Assembly (NCBI GenBank): GCA_015272165.1
Contig: JACYMF010000079.1
Location: 1-41,730, forward strand
From: Cyanobacterium sp. T60_A2020_053
GTDB lineage: Bacteria > Cyanobacteriota > Cyanobacteriia > Cyanobacteriales > Cyanobacteriaceae
Direction: 5' to 3'
DNA length: 41,730 nucleotides
Position numbers and translations under genes: made by a program. Under the pieces are notes generated by a model. That model was not told where the DNA came from and did not search any database. It saw nothing but the letters and a program-made list of their open reading frames with translations. Shown here in pieces: positions 26,396 through 34,876 of this stretch; the stretch's first letter is position 1; every line of letters starts with the position of its first letter.

Positions 26396-28438
26396 ATGAC
26401 ACAAACTCCCCTCTCCAGCCAACAAAGAAAAGAGAAACTAAACACTGCCCTAGTTAGTCCAGACTACTTCAACCCCTTCGGCAATAAGTTAATTCAATCA
26501 GGGTATATCGACAAAGAGCAGTTAAAAAATGCTCTAGTGGAAGTGCGCAAAACTAAACAGCCCTTGGTTAAAGTATTAGAAGGTATTACCAGTAGAGCTT
26601 TATCCCCTGAGTTAGTTCGGCAGTATAAAAAACATCATCTTTTTGAACTAAAAATTCTTTATGGGGTGGATTGTGTCGATCCTGAATCAGAGGAAATTGC
26701 CTCTGAACAAATGACCGAATTAATCGAGTCAATTATCCCCATTACTGTTTGTCGTCGTCTCAAATTATTACCTTTACGTCGTTTAAATCAAGACCCCCCA
26801 GTCTTGGTGATCGCCATGGTTGATCCTGATGATTTGAGGGCGCTGGATGAAGTGAAAAAATTAGTGCGCACAAAAGGTTTAGAGCTACAAAGAATCGTTA
26901 TTACCGAAGAAGATTACGAAAAATTATTAGTAATTTACTATAAAGAAGAGCAAGAAAGGCAAAAACAACGGGAGGCAAAGAAAAAACAGAAAGAAATGGA
27001 GAAGATGGCAGACATGGGAGATGTCATCGATGATTTAGATGCGGACTTAGATGAAGCTGATGATGAGGGTGATGACGCTGATTTAGGATCAAATGAAGCA
27101 AACCAAGCCCCGATTATCAAATTAGTGAATAAAATTCTTATTAAAGGACTACAAGAGAGTGTTTCTGATATTCACGTTGAACCCCAAGAGAAAATGCTGC
27201 GGGTGAGAATGCGTAAAGATGGAGTATTACAAGAGTTTTTCCGCTTACCAAAACATATCACCCCTGCTGTGGTGGCAAGATTTAAAATTATGTCAGAGTT
27301 AGACATTTCCGAACGCCGTTTACCTCAAGATGGCAAAATCAGAAGGGTATTTCAAGGGCGCAATGTGGATTTTCGGGTTAATAGTCTGCCCAGTCGTTAT
27401 GGGGAAAAGGTCTGTTTAAGGATTCTCGATAACTCTGCCACTCAATTAGGTTTAGACTTTTTGATTAGTGATGAAGAAACCCTTTTAAAGGTCAGGGATA
27501 TTGCCAGTCGTCCTTTTGGTCTAATTTTAGTAACAGGACCTACTGGATCAGGTAAATCCACAACTTTATACTCCGTGTTAGCGGAAAGAAACGAACCGGG
27601 CGTTAACATTAACACAGCGGAAGACCCTATTGAATATGCCTTAGAAGGGATTACGCAAGTACAGGTAATCAGGGAAAAGGGTATGAACTTTGCTTCTATT
27701 CTACGCGCTTTTATGCGTCAAGACCCTGATGTTATTCTGGTAGGGGAAACTAGAGATGCTGAAACGGCAAAAACAGCTATTGAGGCTGCTTTGACAGGTC
27801 ACTTAGTTTTAACTACTCTACATACTAATGATGCTCCCGGTGCTATTGCCCGTTTGGATGAGATGGGGGTAGAACCTTTTATGATTTCAGGGGCTTTGTT
27901 GGGGGTGTTGGCACAAAGGCTGATGCGCCGAGTTTGTTCGGAATGTAGAGAAGCCTATACACCCACGAAAGAACAATTAAATCGTTTTGGCATGATGGCT
28001 TCTAACGAGCAGTCAGTCACTTTTTACAAGGCTCGAACTTTAAAAGGGGAAGATTTACAACAGGCTGTTAGTCATGGTACGATATGCCCTAAATGTGGGG
28101 GTAGTGGGTATAAAGGACGTGCTGGGGTTTATGAATTCATGATTATTACCGAAAGGCTACAAAAATTAATTAACGAAGGAGCTACTACTGACAGGATTAA
28201 GGAGGCGGCAGTAGAGGAAGGCATGACCACAATTTTAGCGTATAGTTTAAATCTCGTGCGCCAAGGGGTGACAACTCTGGAGGAAGTGGAAAGGGTGACT
28301 TTTACCGATTCTGGCTTAGAGTCGGAGTTAAAGGCGAAGCGTAAAAGTTCTTTGACTTGCCATAATTGTGAGGCGGAATTGCAACAAGATTGGCTGGATT
28401 GTCCTTATTGTATGACTCCTCGTTTTGCTGATAATTAG
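26396..28438 (+). CDS. pilB: Type IV pilus assembly ATPase PilB
   Basis: Hexameric motor ATPase that drives pilus extension; acts at the inner face of the cytoplasmic membrane. 680 residues. N-terminal T2SSE_N-type domain (about 20-190), then an acidic linker rich in Asp, Glu and Lys (about 185-235, KKKQKEMEKMADMGD), then the ATPase: Walker A GPTGSGKSTT (about 381-390), Asp box TAEDPIEY, Walker B DVILVGETRD, His box TTLHTND. A tetracysteine zinc site is seen at CSEC and CPKCGGSGYKGR (about 514 and 564). The C-terminus carries CHNCEAELQQDWLDCPYC, a second four-Cys motif typical of cyanobacterial PilB. pilT and pilC, often downstream, are absent here. It follows dnaK on the same strand by 159 bp. 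Confidence 0.95.
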   Translation: MTQTPLSSQQRKEKLNTALVSPDYFNPFGNKLIQSGYIDKEQLKNALVEVRKTKQPLVKVLEGITSRALSPELVRQYKKHHLFELKILYGVDCVDPESEEIASEQMTELIESIIPITVCRRLKLLPLRRLNQDPPVLVIAMVDPDDLRALDEVKKLVRTKGLELQRIVITEEDYEKLLVIYYKEEQERQKQREAKKKQKEMEKMADMGDVIDDLDADLDEADDEGDDADLGSNEANQAPIIKLVNKILIKGLQESVSDIHVEPQEKMLRVRMRKDGVLQEFFRLPKHITPAVVARFKIMSELDISERRLPQDGKIRRVFQGRNVDFRVNSLPSRYGEKVCLRILDNSATQLGLDFLISDEETLLKVRDIASRPFGLILVTGPTGSGKSTTLYSVLAERNEPGVNINTAEDPIEYALEGITQVQVIREKGMNFASILRAFMRQDPDVILVGETRDAETAKTAIEAALTGHLVLTTLHTNDAPGAIARLDEMGVEPFMISGALLGVLAQRLMRRVCSECREAYTPTKEQLNRFGMMASNEQSVTFYKARTLKGEDLQQAVSHGTICPKCGGSGYKGRAGVYEFMIITERLQKLINEGATTDRIKEAAVEEGMTTILAYSLNLVRQGVTTLEEVERVTFTDSGLESELKAKRKSSLTCHNCEAELQQDWLDCPYCMTPRFADN

Positions 28439-28477
28439 GTTAGAGTTAAACAAGGAATTGTAAAAATTGTTTTTTAG

Positions 28478-28495
28478 TAAGGGCTAAAGCCCTTA
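28478..28495. terminator. Short hairpin after pilB
   Basis: TAAGGGC and GCCCTTA separated by TAAA, 40 bp after the pilB stop codon, followed by AAAATC rather than a T-run. It may act as a terminator or be a dispersed palindrome. Confidence 0.4.
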
Positions 28496-28560
28496 AAATC
28501 TGAAATATATTAACACTCAAGTCCTAATTCGAGAAAAATATTTGTAAAAAGAGGTTAAAT

Positions 28561-29142
28561 ATGGTAACCACGATTGCTAAACCTATCACAGTTTCAGAGT
28601 ATCTCGCACAAGAGGAAACAAGTCAGGAAAAACATGAATTTATCGAGAGGGAGATTGTTAAGGTGGCGGGCGCTAGTGCTAATCATAATCGTTTGGCTGT
28701 TAATTTCAGCCGTCTATTACCTTTAGAAATGAATGATCAAAGTTATGAGATTTTTATTAGTGATATGAGGTTATCTTTACCTGATTCTGATAATTACTTT
28801 TATCCTGATGTAATGGTAGTTAAAGGTGTGCCTTGTTTTACCAATGAGAAAGAAACCGCAGTGACAAATCCTTGCTTAATTGCTGAAATTTTATCTGCTT
28901 CTACAGAGGGATTTGACAAGAACCAAAAATTTGCTTTTTATCGTACTATTCCAGAATTACAAGAGTATATTTTGATTGATCAAGAAGATTATCGAGTGGA
29001 GTTGTATCGCAAAGTTGGTAATCGTCAATGGTTGTTAACAGAGTTAGTCAGTCAAGAAGATGTGTTAATTTTAGAATCAGTTAAGGTAGAAATTAGTTTA
29101 ACCGATTTGTATAAACGGGTTAAATGTACAAAATTAGGATAG
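28561..29142 (+). CDS. Uma2-family (DUF820) putative endonuclease, copy 2
   Basis: 193 residues beginning MVTTIAKPITVSEYLAQEE, a common Uma2 start. Family marks: KHEFIEREIVKVAGASANHN (about residues 24-43), SDMRLSLPDSDNYFYPDVMV with the acidic PD motif (about 66-85), CLIAEILSAST with the catalytic-type Glu (about 102) and KFAFYRTIPELQEYILID. The GAGGT ribosome site is close to the ATG. It belongs to a different subgroup from the Uma2 protein at 21773-22318. The GCGGGCGCTAGT octamer variant encodes part of the AGASAN turn. Confidence 0.9.
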   Translation: MVTTIAKPITVSEYLAQEETSQEKHEFIEREIVKVAGASANHNRLAVNFSRLLPLEMNDQSYEIFISDMRLSLPDSDNYFYPDVMVVKGVPCFTNEKETAVTNPCLIAEILSASTEGFDKNQKFAFYRTIPELQEYILIDQEDYRVELYRKVGNRQWLLTELVSQEDVLILESVKVEISLTDLYKRVKCTKLG

Positions 29143-29234
29143 TAAGACTTGATAACTGTCAATTAAGTTCTCGTCCAAAATTAATTGTATATAGGCAAGG
29201 GGTAATATCAAGTTCGGATAATTAGTTATAAATA

Positions 29235-29585
29235 GGGTCTGCTGAATAAGTCAAAACCCTTTTAAAACAAAGGTTTTAAGTACAATAAAATCTTAAGAAA
29301 GTGCCAAAAACAGCCTTTTTTCTCACAAAATGCCCTCTTTTCTCTACCCTAATCAAAAACGATTGTTGCAAAATAGCAATTTATGAAAACTAACCAAGTT
29401 GCTAAAGTCTTTGGTCTATAATATCAAGTTCGGATAATCACTTATAAAACAAAGTCTGTATTTTGAGTCTTCAGCAGATATTTAATTGTAACTGTTTAAG
29501 CGAACCTGATATAAGTATTTGAGACTTTTCCCTCTCCCCTCTTCTCTTTTCCCTACCTCAATGACACCACTTTTTCAGCAACCCC
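29235..29585 (+). mobile_element. MITE-like element, family 1 copy C (with nested insertion)
   Basis: Starts GGGTCTGCTGAATAAGTC and ends CACTTTTTCAGCAACCCC, matching copies A and B over most of its length; it is longer (351 bp) because of a 92-bp element at 29421-29512. The flanking hexamers TAAATA and TATTTA are not a direct repeat, unlike the other copies. Pyrimidine-rich sequence occupies the place of the heptamer arrays. Confidence 0.7.
29421..29512. mobile_element. MITE-like element, family 4 (92 bp), nested in family 1 copy C
   Basis: Ends ATATCAAGTTCGGATAA and, on the opposite strand, ATATCAGGTTCGCTTAA. A further single copy of the end lies at 29203-29220 and another, inverted, at about 36940-36955. 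No target duplication can be fixed. Confidence 0.55.
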
Positions 29586-29699
29586 TATTTATTTTTCTTA
29601 TCTTTCATAAAGATAATTAATATTGAATACATCTTGTCATCTGCTTAACTTATAGTTAAACTTGATACAGTTAAGCAAAATAAATAAGTGGTGAATACT

Positions 29700-30032
29700 A
29701 TGATAACTACAAATTATATTAATCCAGCGATAAAAATAGCTTCAGCGCCCTTCACCATAATCAAAAAAGGATTGAATAAATCTTTAATAGGAATGAAAGA
29801 AAAATTAAATAATTGGGAAATTAGAGAGAAACAAATTGCCAAAAGAATAGTTAATTTGATACCCAGTCAATGTCCTTTTGCTAGAGATATTTATATCTTT
29901 AATCAACACTTATTAACCATTCCTCCTCTGTGCAAAATCAATCCTTTTTATGAAGATTTGATGATGTTGCGTTTTCGTGCTTTATGCTTTCTGAGCGATA
30001 TTGGCGAAGATATTACCCCTTATTGTCAATAA
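29700..30032 (+). CDS. Small Mo-nitrogenase C-terminal-domain (Mo_nitro_C) protein
   Basis: 110 residues from the ATG at 29700; GTG codons at 29688 and 29691 are possible starts. The conserved half, from about residue 50, reads LIPSQCPFARDIYIFNQHLL then IPPLCKINPFYEDLMMLRFR and ends GEDITPYCQ, the pattern of the Mo-dependent nitrogenase C-terminal domain family. Such stand-alone proteins are widespread in non-fixing cyanobacteria too, and no nif gene is near, so a role in nitrogen fixation should not be assumed. The N-terminal half is poorly conserved and basic; its SAPFTI codons contain an octamer copy (29743). Confidence 0.78.
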   Translation: MITTNYINPAIKIASAPFTIIKKGLNKSLIGMKEKLNNWEIREKQIAKRIVNLIPSQCPFARDIYIFNQHLLTIPPLCKINPFYEDLMMLRFRALCFLSDIGEDITPYCQ

Positions 30033-30045
30033 TTTAGACTCTGCT

Positions 30046-30094
30046 GAGTTATGAATTATGAGTTATGAATTATGAGTTATGAATTATGAGTTAT
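30046..30094. repeat. 14-bp tandem repeat, 3.5 units
   Basis: GAGTTATGAATTAT is repeated three times plus a half unit immediately after the small Mo_nitro_C gene. Confidence 0.85.
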
Positions 30095-30237
30095 CGGTGG
30101 GTAAATACTAAATTATCCATTATTAATTATCGAAGAATAAAGAGTTTAAAACCTCGTTTTTAAACTGTGAGCAAAGAAACACGATAGTCCAAGCTATCTT
30201 TAAATTTACCTTTGCCCTTTGCCCTTTGCCCTTTTTA

Positions 30238-31011
30238 TCAATTATCTATTAATTGCCATTTTTGTGCTTGATTCTCCAACCATTTTTCATCTTCTAGCTG
30301 TCGAATAATACGATTCACCTCATCTCTGAGGGATTGATATTTTAAACCCTTCGGCATTACTATTGCTAAAGGATAAACACCGTAATTTGAATCTAATAAC
30401 CGATATGGGGGGTTTTCTTTCAGCCATCCCGTTAAAATTGTATTATCCCCAGCAAAACCTTGTACTTTCTTTTGTTGCAATAACTGCAAACCCTCTTGAT
30501 AGGAAGCAACACCCACTAAACGATTATTTGGTAAATGGTAACGGAGATGAGGAATTGCCCTTGATCCTTGTATCACCGCTAAACTATCATTATCTTTTAA
30601 AGTGCCGTGATTTTGGTGAGTAATAATGGCGGTGTGCGCTAAATAATAAGGTAAACTAAAATTAACCACTCTTAAACGAGAAGGAGTGATGGTAACTCCT
30701 GCAATGGCTAAATCAACCTTATCATCAATCACCCCTTGCAAGCGCCCTTCATTGCTCAATTCCACAAATTGCACACCCAGCGCCCCTCCTCTCATTTCTG
30801 CCACTAATCTTTTGATTATCTCTATTTCTAAACCTTGTAACTCTCCCGTATTATCTCTGAAAGTTAACGGACGCTGGTGAGGATTAACACCAACGATAAC
30901 ATAACCTCGTTTTTCGATGTCGGGGAGGGGGAGGGCGCTGGATTCTGAGTTAGTTAATCCTGAGATTAAAAAGATTAGCGCCCCTAACACAGGCATTTTC
31001 CATGTCATCAT
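30238..31011 (-). CDS. Periplasmic solute-binding protein (family 3, amino-acid type)
   Basis: 257 residues: export signal (LGALIFLISGLTNSESSALP) and a single SBP_bac_3 domain with EKRGYVIVGVNPHQRPLTF, GLEIEIIKRLVAEM, VDLAIAGVTITPSRLRVVNF (the conserved D-x-x-x-x-x-x-T/S-x-x-R segment contacting the amino-acid carboxylate) and a C-terminal IIRQLEDEKWLENQAQKW. Such proteins deliver amino acids to ABC importers; no permease or ATPase gene adjoins, so the partner is unknown. The ATG overlaps the stop of the upstream thioesterase gene (ATGA, 4 nt), implying translational coupling. The in-frame ATG codons at 31011, 31008 and 31003 leave the exact start open. Confidence 0.88.
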   Translation of the reverse strand: MMTWKMPVLGALIFLISGLTNSESSALPLPDIEKRGYVIVGVNPHQRPLTFRDNTGELQGLEIEIIKRLVAEMRGGALGVQFVELSNEGRLQGVIDDKVDLAIAGVTITPSRLRVVNFSLPYYLAHTAIITHQNHGTLKDNDSLAVIQGSRAIPHLRYHLPNNRLVGVASYQEGLQLLQQKKVQGFAGDNTILTGWLKENPPYRLLDSNYGVYPLAIVMPKGLKYQSLRDEVNRIIRQLEDEKWLENQAQKWQLIDN

Positions 31012-31487
31012 AATTTAATTAAAGCATCTTGCAACACAGGTGGAAGAGAGCGCATAATTTTGCCTTTACTACTATCAATAGCCACCAAAGTAACTCTACC
31101 ACTTACACACAGTTTGTGACAGGAAAGGCTAACAATTTCATAATCCCAATGTATCCTTACCCCCTTTGTTTTACACATTTTCACCCTCACAAAAGCACTT
31201 TCTCCCATCTGCAAAGATTGATGGTAACGTAAATTTAACTCCACCACCGGCAACTCACAACCAGCTTTCACCAAGTCAATATAATCAATACCAATAGTGT
31301 TTAAATATTCGATTCTCGCCTCTTCCATCCATTGGATATAGTTACCATGCCAGACAATTCCAGCATAATCGGTATGATGAGGATGAACTTTAATGGCATA
31401 CTCAAACCATTTCTCAGTAGTTGCCCTTAAACTAGGATCAATTTCTATATCCGTTACTGGAGGTAGATTTTTTTGCTCTCTTGACAT
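31008..31487 (-). CDS. Acyl-CoA thioesterase, 4HBT (YbgC/FadM-like) hotdog fold
   Basis: 159 residues. The active-site motif HHTDYAGIVWHGNYIQWMEE (about 37-56) includes the catalytic Asp40 of 4-hydroxybenzoyl-CoA thioesterase-type enzymes, and VVELNLRYHQSLQMGE is the following core strand. In cyanobacteria one such enzyme cleaves dihydroxynaphthoyl-CoA in phylloquinone synthesis; the substrate here cannot be assigned from sequence alone. The first 20 residues are variable. It is the first gene of a two-gene unit with the solute-binding protein, an unexpected pairing. Confidence 0.85.
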   Translation of the reverse strand: MSREQKNLPPVTDIEIDPSLRATTEKWFEYAIKVHPHHTDYAGIVWHGNYIQWMEEARIEYLNTIGIDYIDLVKAGCELPVVELNLRYHQSLQMGESAFVRVKMCKTKGVRIHWDYEIVSLSCHKLCVSGRVTLVAIDSSKGKIMRSLPPVLQDALIKL

Positions 31488-31968
31488 AGCCCATTTGTTG
31501 CTATAGCAATCCTATATGAATTGTGAGAATAACACTATATTACCAGAAAATAGGTCAAAAGGACAAAGGATAAGGAACGAAACCTGTATTTCGTTATATC
31601 ATTATTTACATAGAAAAAAGTGCAAAAAATAGCATTTCTTCTCCAAGAATACTGTATTTTCTTGTTACAATTCAACAATCATTGATAAAAACTTGGAGTT
31701 TTTAAGAAGCTATGATTATGCTAAAACCTTTGATTTATAAACCTTTTTACTAACCACTCCCTTCACGACGCCACTTTTTCCGCAAACCCAAATTAGATGC
31801 TGATGTAGCTAAAATATTTTCTTCATCTGAATCTGTGAATTAAGCCTTGAGATTTTTAATAAAAATTACGATAGAAAATCAACTCAGATAAAAACCAGCG
31901 CCCTCCACCACATAAAGATGATGATAATATTATTTTTTCTTTTAAAAATTTAACGTTTATCTTAGAAA
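31488..31968. other. Intergenic region with decayed family 1 element
   Basis: This 481-bp gap separates the thioesterase start from the proB stop. Around 31600-31789 it resembles family 1 elements (GAAAAAAGTGCAAAAAATAG near 31613, and CACTTTTTCCGCAAACCC at 31772-31789), but the left end is not recognisable. An extended octamer copy AACCAGCGCCCTCCACCAC lies at about 31893-31911. No gene is seen. Confidence 0.45.
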
Positions 31969-33081
31969 TTAAGAATTTTGTATTACTAAATTATCTCGAT
32001 GGATAACAGTTTCAGCGCCCTCCTTCCCTAAAATTTGATTAATTTCTCGAGACTTTTTACCCTTGATCAAGTTCAACTCATAACTACTATAATTAACAAT
32101 ACCGTGACCAAATTTGTCACCATTTTGACTGTATAAATCCACCGCTACCGCTGAATTAAACTCCCCTTCCACCGCAATAATTCCAGCTGACAAAAGAGAC
32201 TTATTTTGTTCACACAGCGCCCTCCGCGCCCCATCATCGAGGATAATTTTACCTTCTGTAATTAAACCATGGGTTAACCAACGTTTACGGGCATTTTCTG
32301 GACGTGGTTGGGGTTGAAAACGAGTGCCGATAGATTCCCCTGCTAAAATTTCTTTGATATTTTGCGGTTTTTCCCCATTGGTAATAACAGTAGTAACACC
32401 AGCTTTGGTAGCAATACGCGCCGCACTAATCTTAGTAATCATACCACCTGTACCCCACCCAGAAGCGCTATCACTGACACTAACATCAAGTTGGGCTAAT
32501 TCTTCGCTTTCGACTAAATCAATGGGAGTGGCAGAAGGTTCTAAACGAGGATCGGCAGAGTATAATTTATCTACATCAGTGAGTAAAAATAACCAATCAG
32601 CGCCCACCAAACTAGCCACCATTGCCGATAGAGTGTCATTATCTCCGAATTTTAACTCCTCCGTGGCCACAGTATCATTTTCATTGACAATGGGAATTAC
32701 CCCAAAATCCAATAAGGCTTGAAATGTATTACTAGCATTGACATAACTACTACGTTCTCCTAAATCATGACGGGTGAGCAAAATTTGGGCGATGGGTTGC
32801 CCAAAATGATTAAATAAATCATCATAAATACGAATCAAGCGCCCTTGCCCCACCGCCGCTACCGCCTGTTTTTGATGCAACAGGGAAGGGCGCACGGGCA
32901 ATTTTAAACGCCCACAACCTACTCCTACTGCTCCAGAAGATACTAAAATAACGTTATAACCTTCATTTCTTAAATTGGTCAAAGTTTCGACTAAAGTGGC
33001 AATAGTAGAAAGTGCTAGACTACCATTTTCGGCATTGGTGAGGCTAGATGTGCCAATTTTTACAACTATAGTTTGATTCAT
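31969..33081 (-). CDS. proB: Glutamate 5-kinase with PUA domain
   Basis: First enzyme of proline synthesis, phosphorylating glutamate with ATP. 370 residues: amino-acid-kinase domain with [26 protein letters not shown] (about 46-60), [30 protein letters not shown] and [15 protein letters not shown] (about 207-221), followed by a C-terminal PUA domain from about 275 ([13 protein letters not shown]). The PUA-containing form is the usual bacterial one and is subject to proline feedback. A small gene ends 6 bases upstream on the same strand, so the two are co-transcribed. proA is not adjacent. Confidence 0.96.
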   Translation of the reverse strand: MNQTIVVKIGTSSLTNAENGSLALSTIATLVETLTNLRNEGYNVILVSSGAVGVGCGRLKLPVRPSLLHQKQAVAAVGQGRLIRIYDDLFNHFGQPIAQILLTRHDLGERSSYVNASNTFQALLDFGVIPIVNENDTVATEELKFGDNDTLSAMVASLVGADWLFLLTDVDKLYSADPRLEPSATPIDLVESEELAQLDVSVSDSASGWGTGGMITKISAARIATKAGVTTVITNGEKPQNIKEILAGESIGTRFQPQPRPENARKRWLTHGLITEGKIILDDGARRALCEQNKSLLSAGIIAVEGEFNSAVAVDLYSQNGDKFGHGIVNYSSYELNLIKGKKSREINQILGKEGAETVIHRDNLVIQNS

Positions 33082-33087
33082 AAATAT

Positions 33088-33429
33088 TTAGAGTATAAAA
33101 GGTTTTTCTTGCCAATCAACTTGCCAATTTTGCTCATTAAGATATTTTAATAATGGCATGGTTGAACCTAAATCTCGACAAAACCAATACTCTTTTTGCT
33201 CATTTTCTCCTGTCATAATAATTTGATATTGATAGGCATGGCTAAGAGTTTTTAGTAAGCCGGGATATTTTTTAATTTCCCTTTGAATGTCTCTTTGGGA
33301 ATAAGTAATAATACTATTTTTCAGGAAATGGCGTGGTATTCTAACTGGTTTTATTGGTCTTTGCGGTGGTGGTTTCAGGGTGACGGGTATAGATTCTTTT
33401 TTGGGAAATTTTGGTCGAAAGGAAAACAT
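33088..33429 (-). CDS. Conserved hypothetical protein upstream of proB
   Basis: 113 residues; basic and proline-rich N-terminal 35 residues (PKFPKKESIPVTLKPPPQRP), then a globular part with YSQRDIQREIKKYPGLLKTL, AYQYQIIMTGENEQKEYWFC and a WQVDWQEKPFIL end. No signal peptide or membrane span. I do not recognise a domain. The position directly before proB (6-nt gap) points to co-expression, not to a shared function. Confidence 0.7.
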   Translation of the reverse strand: MFSFRPKFPKKESIPVTLKPPPQRPIKPVRIPRHFLKNSIITYSQRDIQREIKKYPGLLKTLSHAYQYQIIMTGENEQKEYWFCRDLGSTMPLLKYLNEQNWQVDWQEKPFIL

Positions 33430-33619
33430 AATTTAATTAAGAGTTAATAATGAATAATTTTAATATGCGGTGAAGAGCGCTGGTTTATTTATTATATGAA
33501 TAGCTTATCATTAGCCCTCTTTTCAAGATTAAATAAATTTGACCTTAACGATATATACAATAACAGTTCTAAGTTAACCTGATTCATGGGAGGATTTGTT
33601 TGATTTTTGTCAATTTCGA

Positions 33620-34876
33620 TCAAACCTTAACTATTCGCCCTTGAATTTTTTGATTTAGCCCGTAAGTGTTATAAGATTTTGATTGTAGTTGAGAGGGAAT
33701 AACTTGCCATTCTTTTAATGGATCAAAAATGATAAATTCTGCTTTTTTGCCTTCCTGAATAGGTATAAAATTCTGCCTAAGAAATTCCAGAGGTTTCAAA
33801 CTAAGCGCCCTCCACAACTGCACTGGAGATAACTGCTTTGTCATAATTAAATTGTGCCACAATAAAGGTAAAATCAGTTCGTAACCAATCGCACCGGAGG
33901 GCGCTTCGGCAAAAGCTACAGTTTTTTCCTCGTAGGTATAAGGAGTATGATCCACTGCAATCATATCAATAACTCCCGTTTTTATACCCTCCACTAAGGC
34001 TAAACGATCCATTTCCGAACCTAAAGGAGGCTCTAACCTCAAATTAGGATTATAACTTGCCACTGCCTGACTATTTAAAATGAGATGATGCCAATTCACA
34101 CTGGCGGTAATGGCTAACCCTTCCTCTTTTGCTTTTTTGATCAACTCTACACCCCTAGCGGTGGAAATCCTCATTAAATGGATGGGAGTTTGAGTCAGCG
34201 CCCCTAACTCCATTAAAGAGGCAATGGCGATGGTTTCACTAATGGCAGGATTACCTTCTAAGCCCAAAGCGAGGGAATTTTGATCCTCTCTAATTACTCC
34301 TTCCCCCCGTAACTGCAAATTACTCGGCACTAAAGCCACAGGTAAATTAAAGGGGCGCGCATATTCCAACAAACGGCGCAATAATAATAGATTGTCCCAT
34401 GCACGATTATCGGTGAAACCCACCACTCCTGCGGATACCAGCGCCCCCAACTCCGCCATTATCTTGCCTTGCCTACCTTGAGTTAAAGCACCCCAACAGT
34501 GAAATTGAGTGGGAAAATCAGCACTGCGAGAACGAATTAACGCCACCACTGCTGGATTATCCATGACAGGATCAGTATTAGGAAGGAGGGCGCTATGGTT
34601 GAAACCTCCTGCCTGTGCCGTTTTGTTCAAACTTTCTAGGGTTTCTCTTTCCTCGTAACCCGGTTCACCACTACGGCTATAAATATCTGCTAAACTGGGC
34701 GCTAAAATTAAACCCTCCCCCGATAATATCTCGCTATGATGAGGGGCGCTGATACTGGGGTTTATCTCCTTAATGACATCATCTTCCACCCATACATCCG
34801 TTATGGTATCTGTGGCGCTAATCGGATCAATTACTCTAACTTGTCGATAAATTTTAGATTTTGCTTGTGCCATCAT
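33620..34876 (-). CDS. pyrC: Dihydroorotase-like protein lacking the HxH metal motif
   Basis: 418 residues of the amidohydrolase fold, closest to class I dihydroorotase (carbamoyl aspartate to dihydroorotate). Conserved parts: GLILAPSLADIYSRSGEPGY (about 54-73), NHSALLPNTDPVMDNPAVV, HLMRISTARGVELI, and AVDHTPYTYEEKTVAFAEAP (about 305-324). Active enzymes have D-x-H-x-H where this one has D-I-Y-S-R, and an HVCH-type strand where this has HLMRI, so two to three zinc ligands are missing. Cyanobacteria commonly carry this form; non-catalytic relatives (PyrC-prime) scaffold aspartate transcarbamoylase in some bacteria. A structural role of that kind is likely but unproven here. The symbol reflects the usual annotation. 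Confidence 0.85.
   Translation of the reverse strand: MMAQAKSKIYRQVRVIDPISATDTITDVWVEDDVIKEINPSISAPHHSEILSGEGLILAPSLADIYSRSGEPGYEERETLESLNKTAQAGGFNHSALLPNTDPVMDNPAVVALIRSRSADFPTQFHCWGALTQGRQGKIMAELGALVSAGVVGFTDNRAWDNLLLLRRLLEYARPFNLPVALVPSNLQLRGEGVIREDQNSLALGLEGNPAISETIAIASLMELGALTQTPIHLMRISTARGVELIKKAKEEGLAITASVNWHHLILNSQAVASYNPNLRLEPPLGSEMDRLALVEGIKTGVIDMIAVDHTPYTYEEKTVAFAEAPSGAIGYELILPLLWHNLIMTKQLSPVQLWRALSLKPLEFLRQNFIPIQEGKKAEFIIFDPLKEWQVIPSQLQSKSYNTYGLNQKIQGRIVKV

Noticed and set aside
26233-26445. 70-codon minus-strand frame with a run of GEAEGE units
   Set aside because: It is the translation of the 18-bp tandem repeat and the GGGCAAA array and overlaps the start of pilB.
30046-30094. 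Possible CRISPR array
   Set aside because: Units are 14 bp head to tail without spacers, so it is a simple tandem repeat. No CRISPR array is present in the window.
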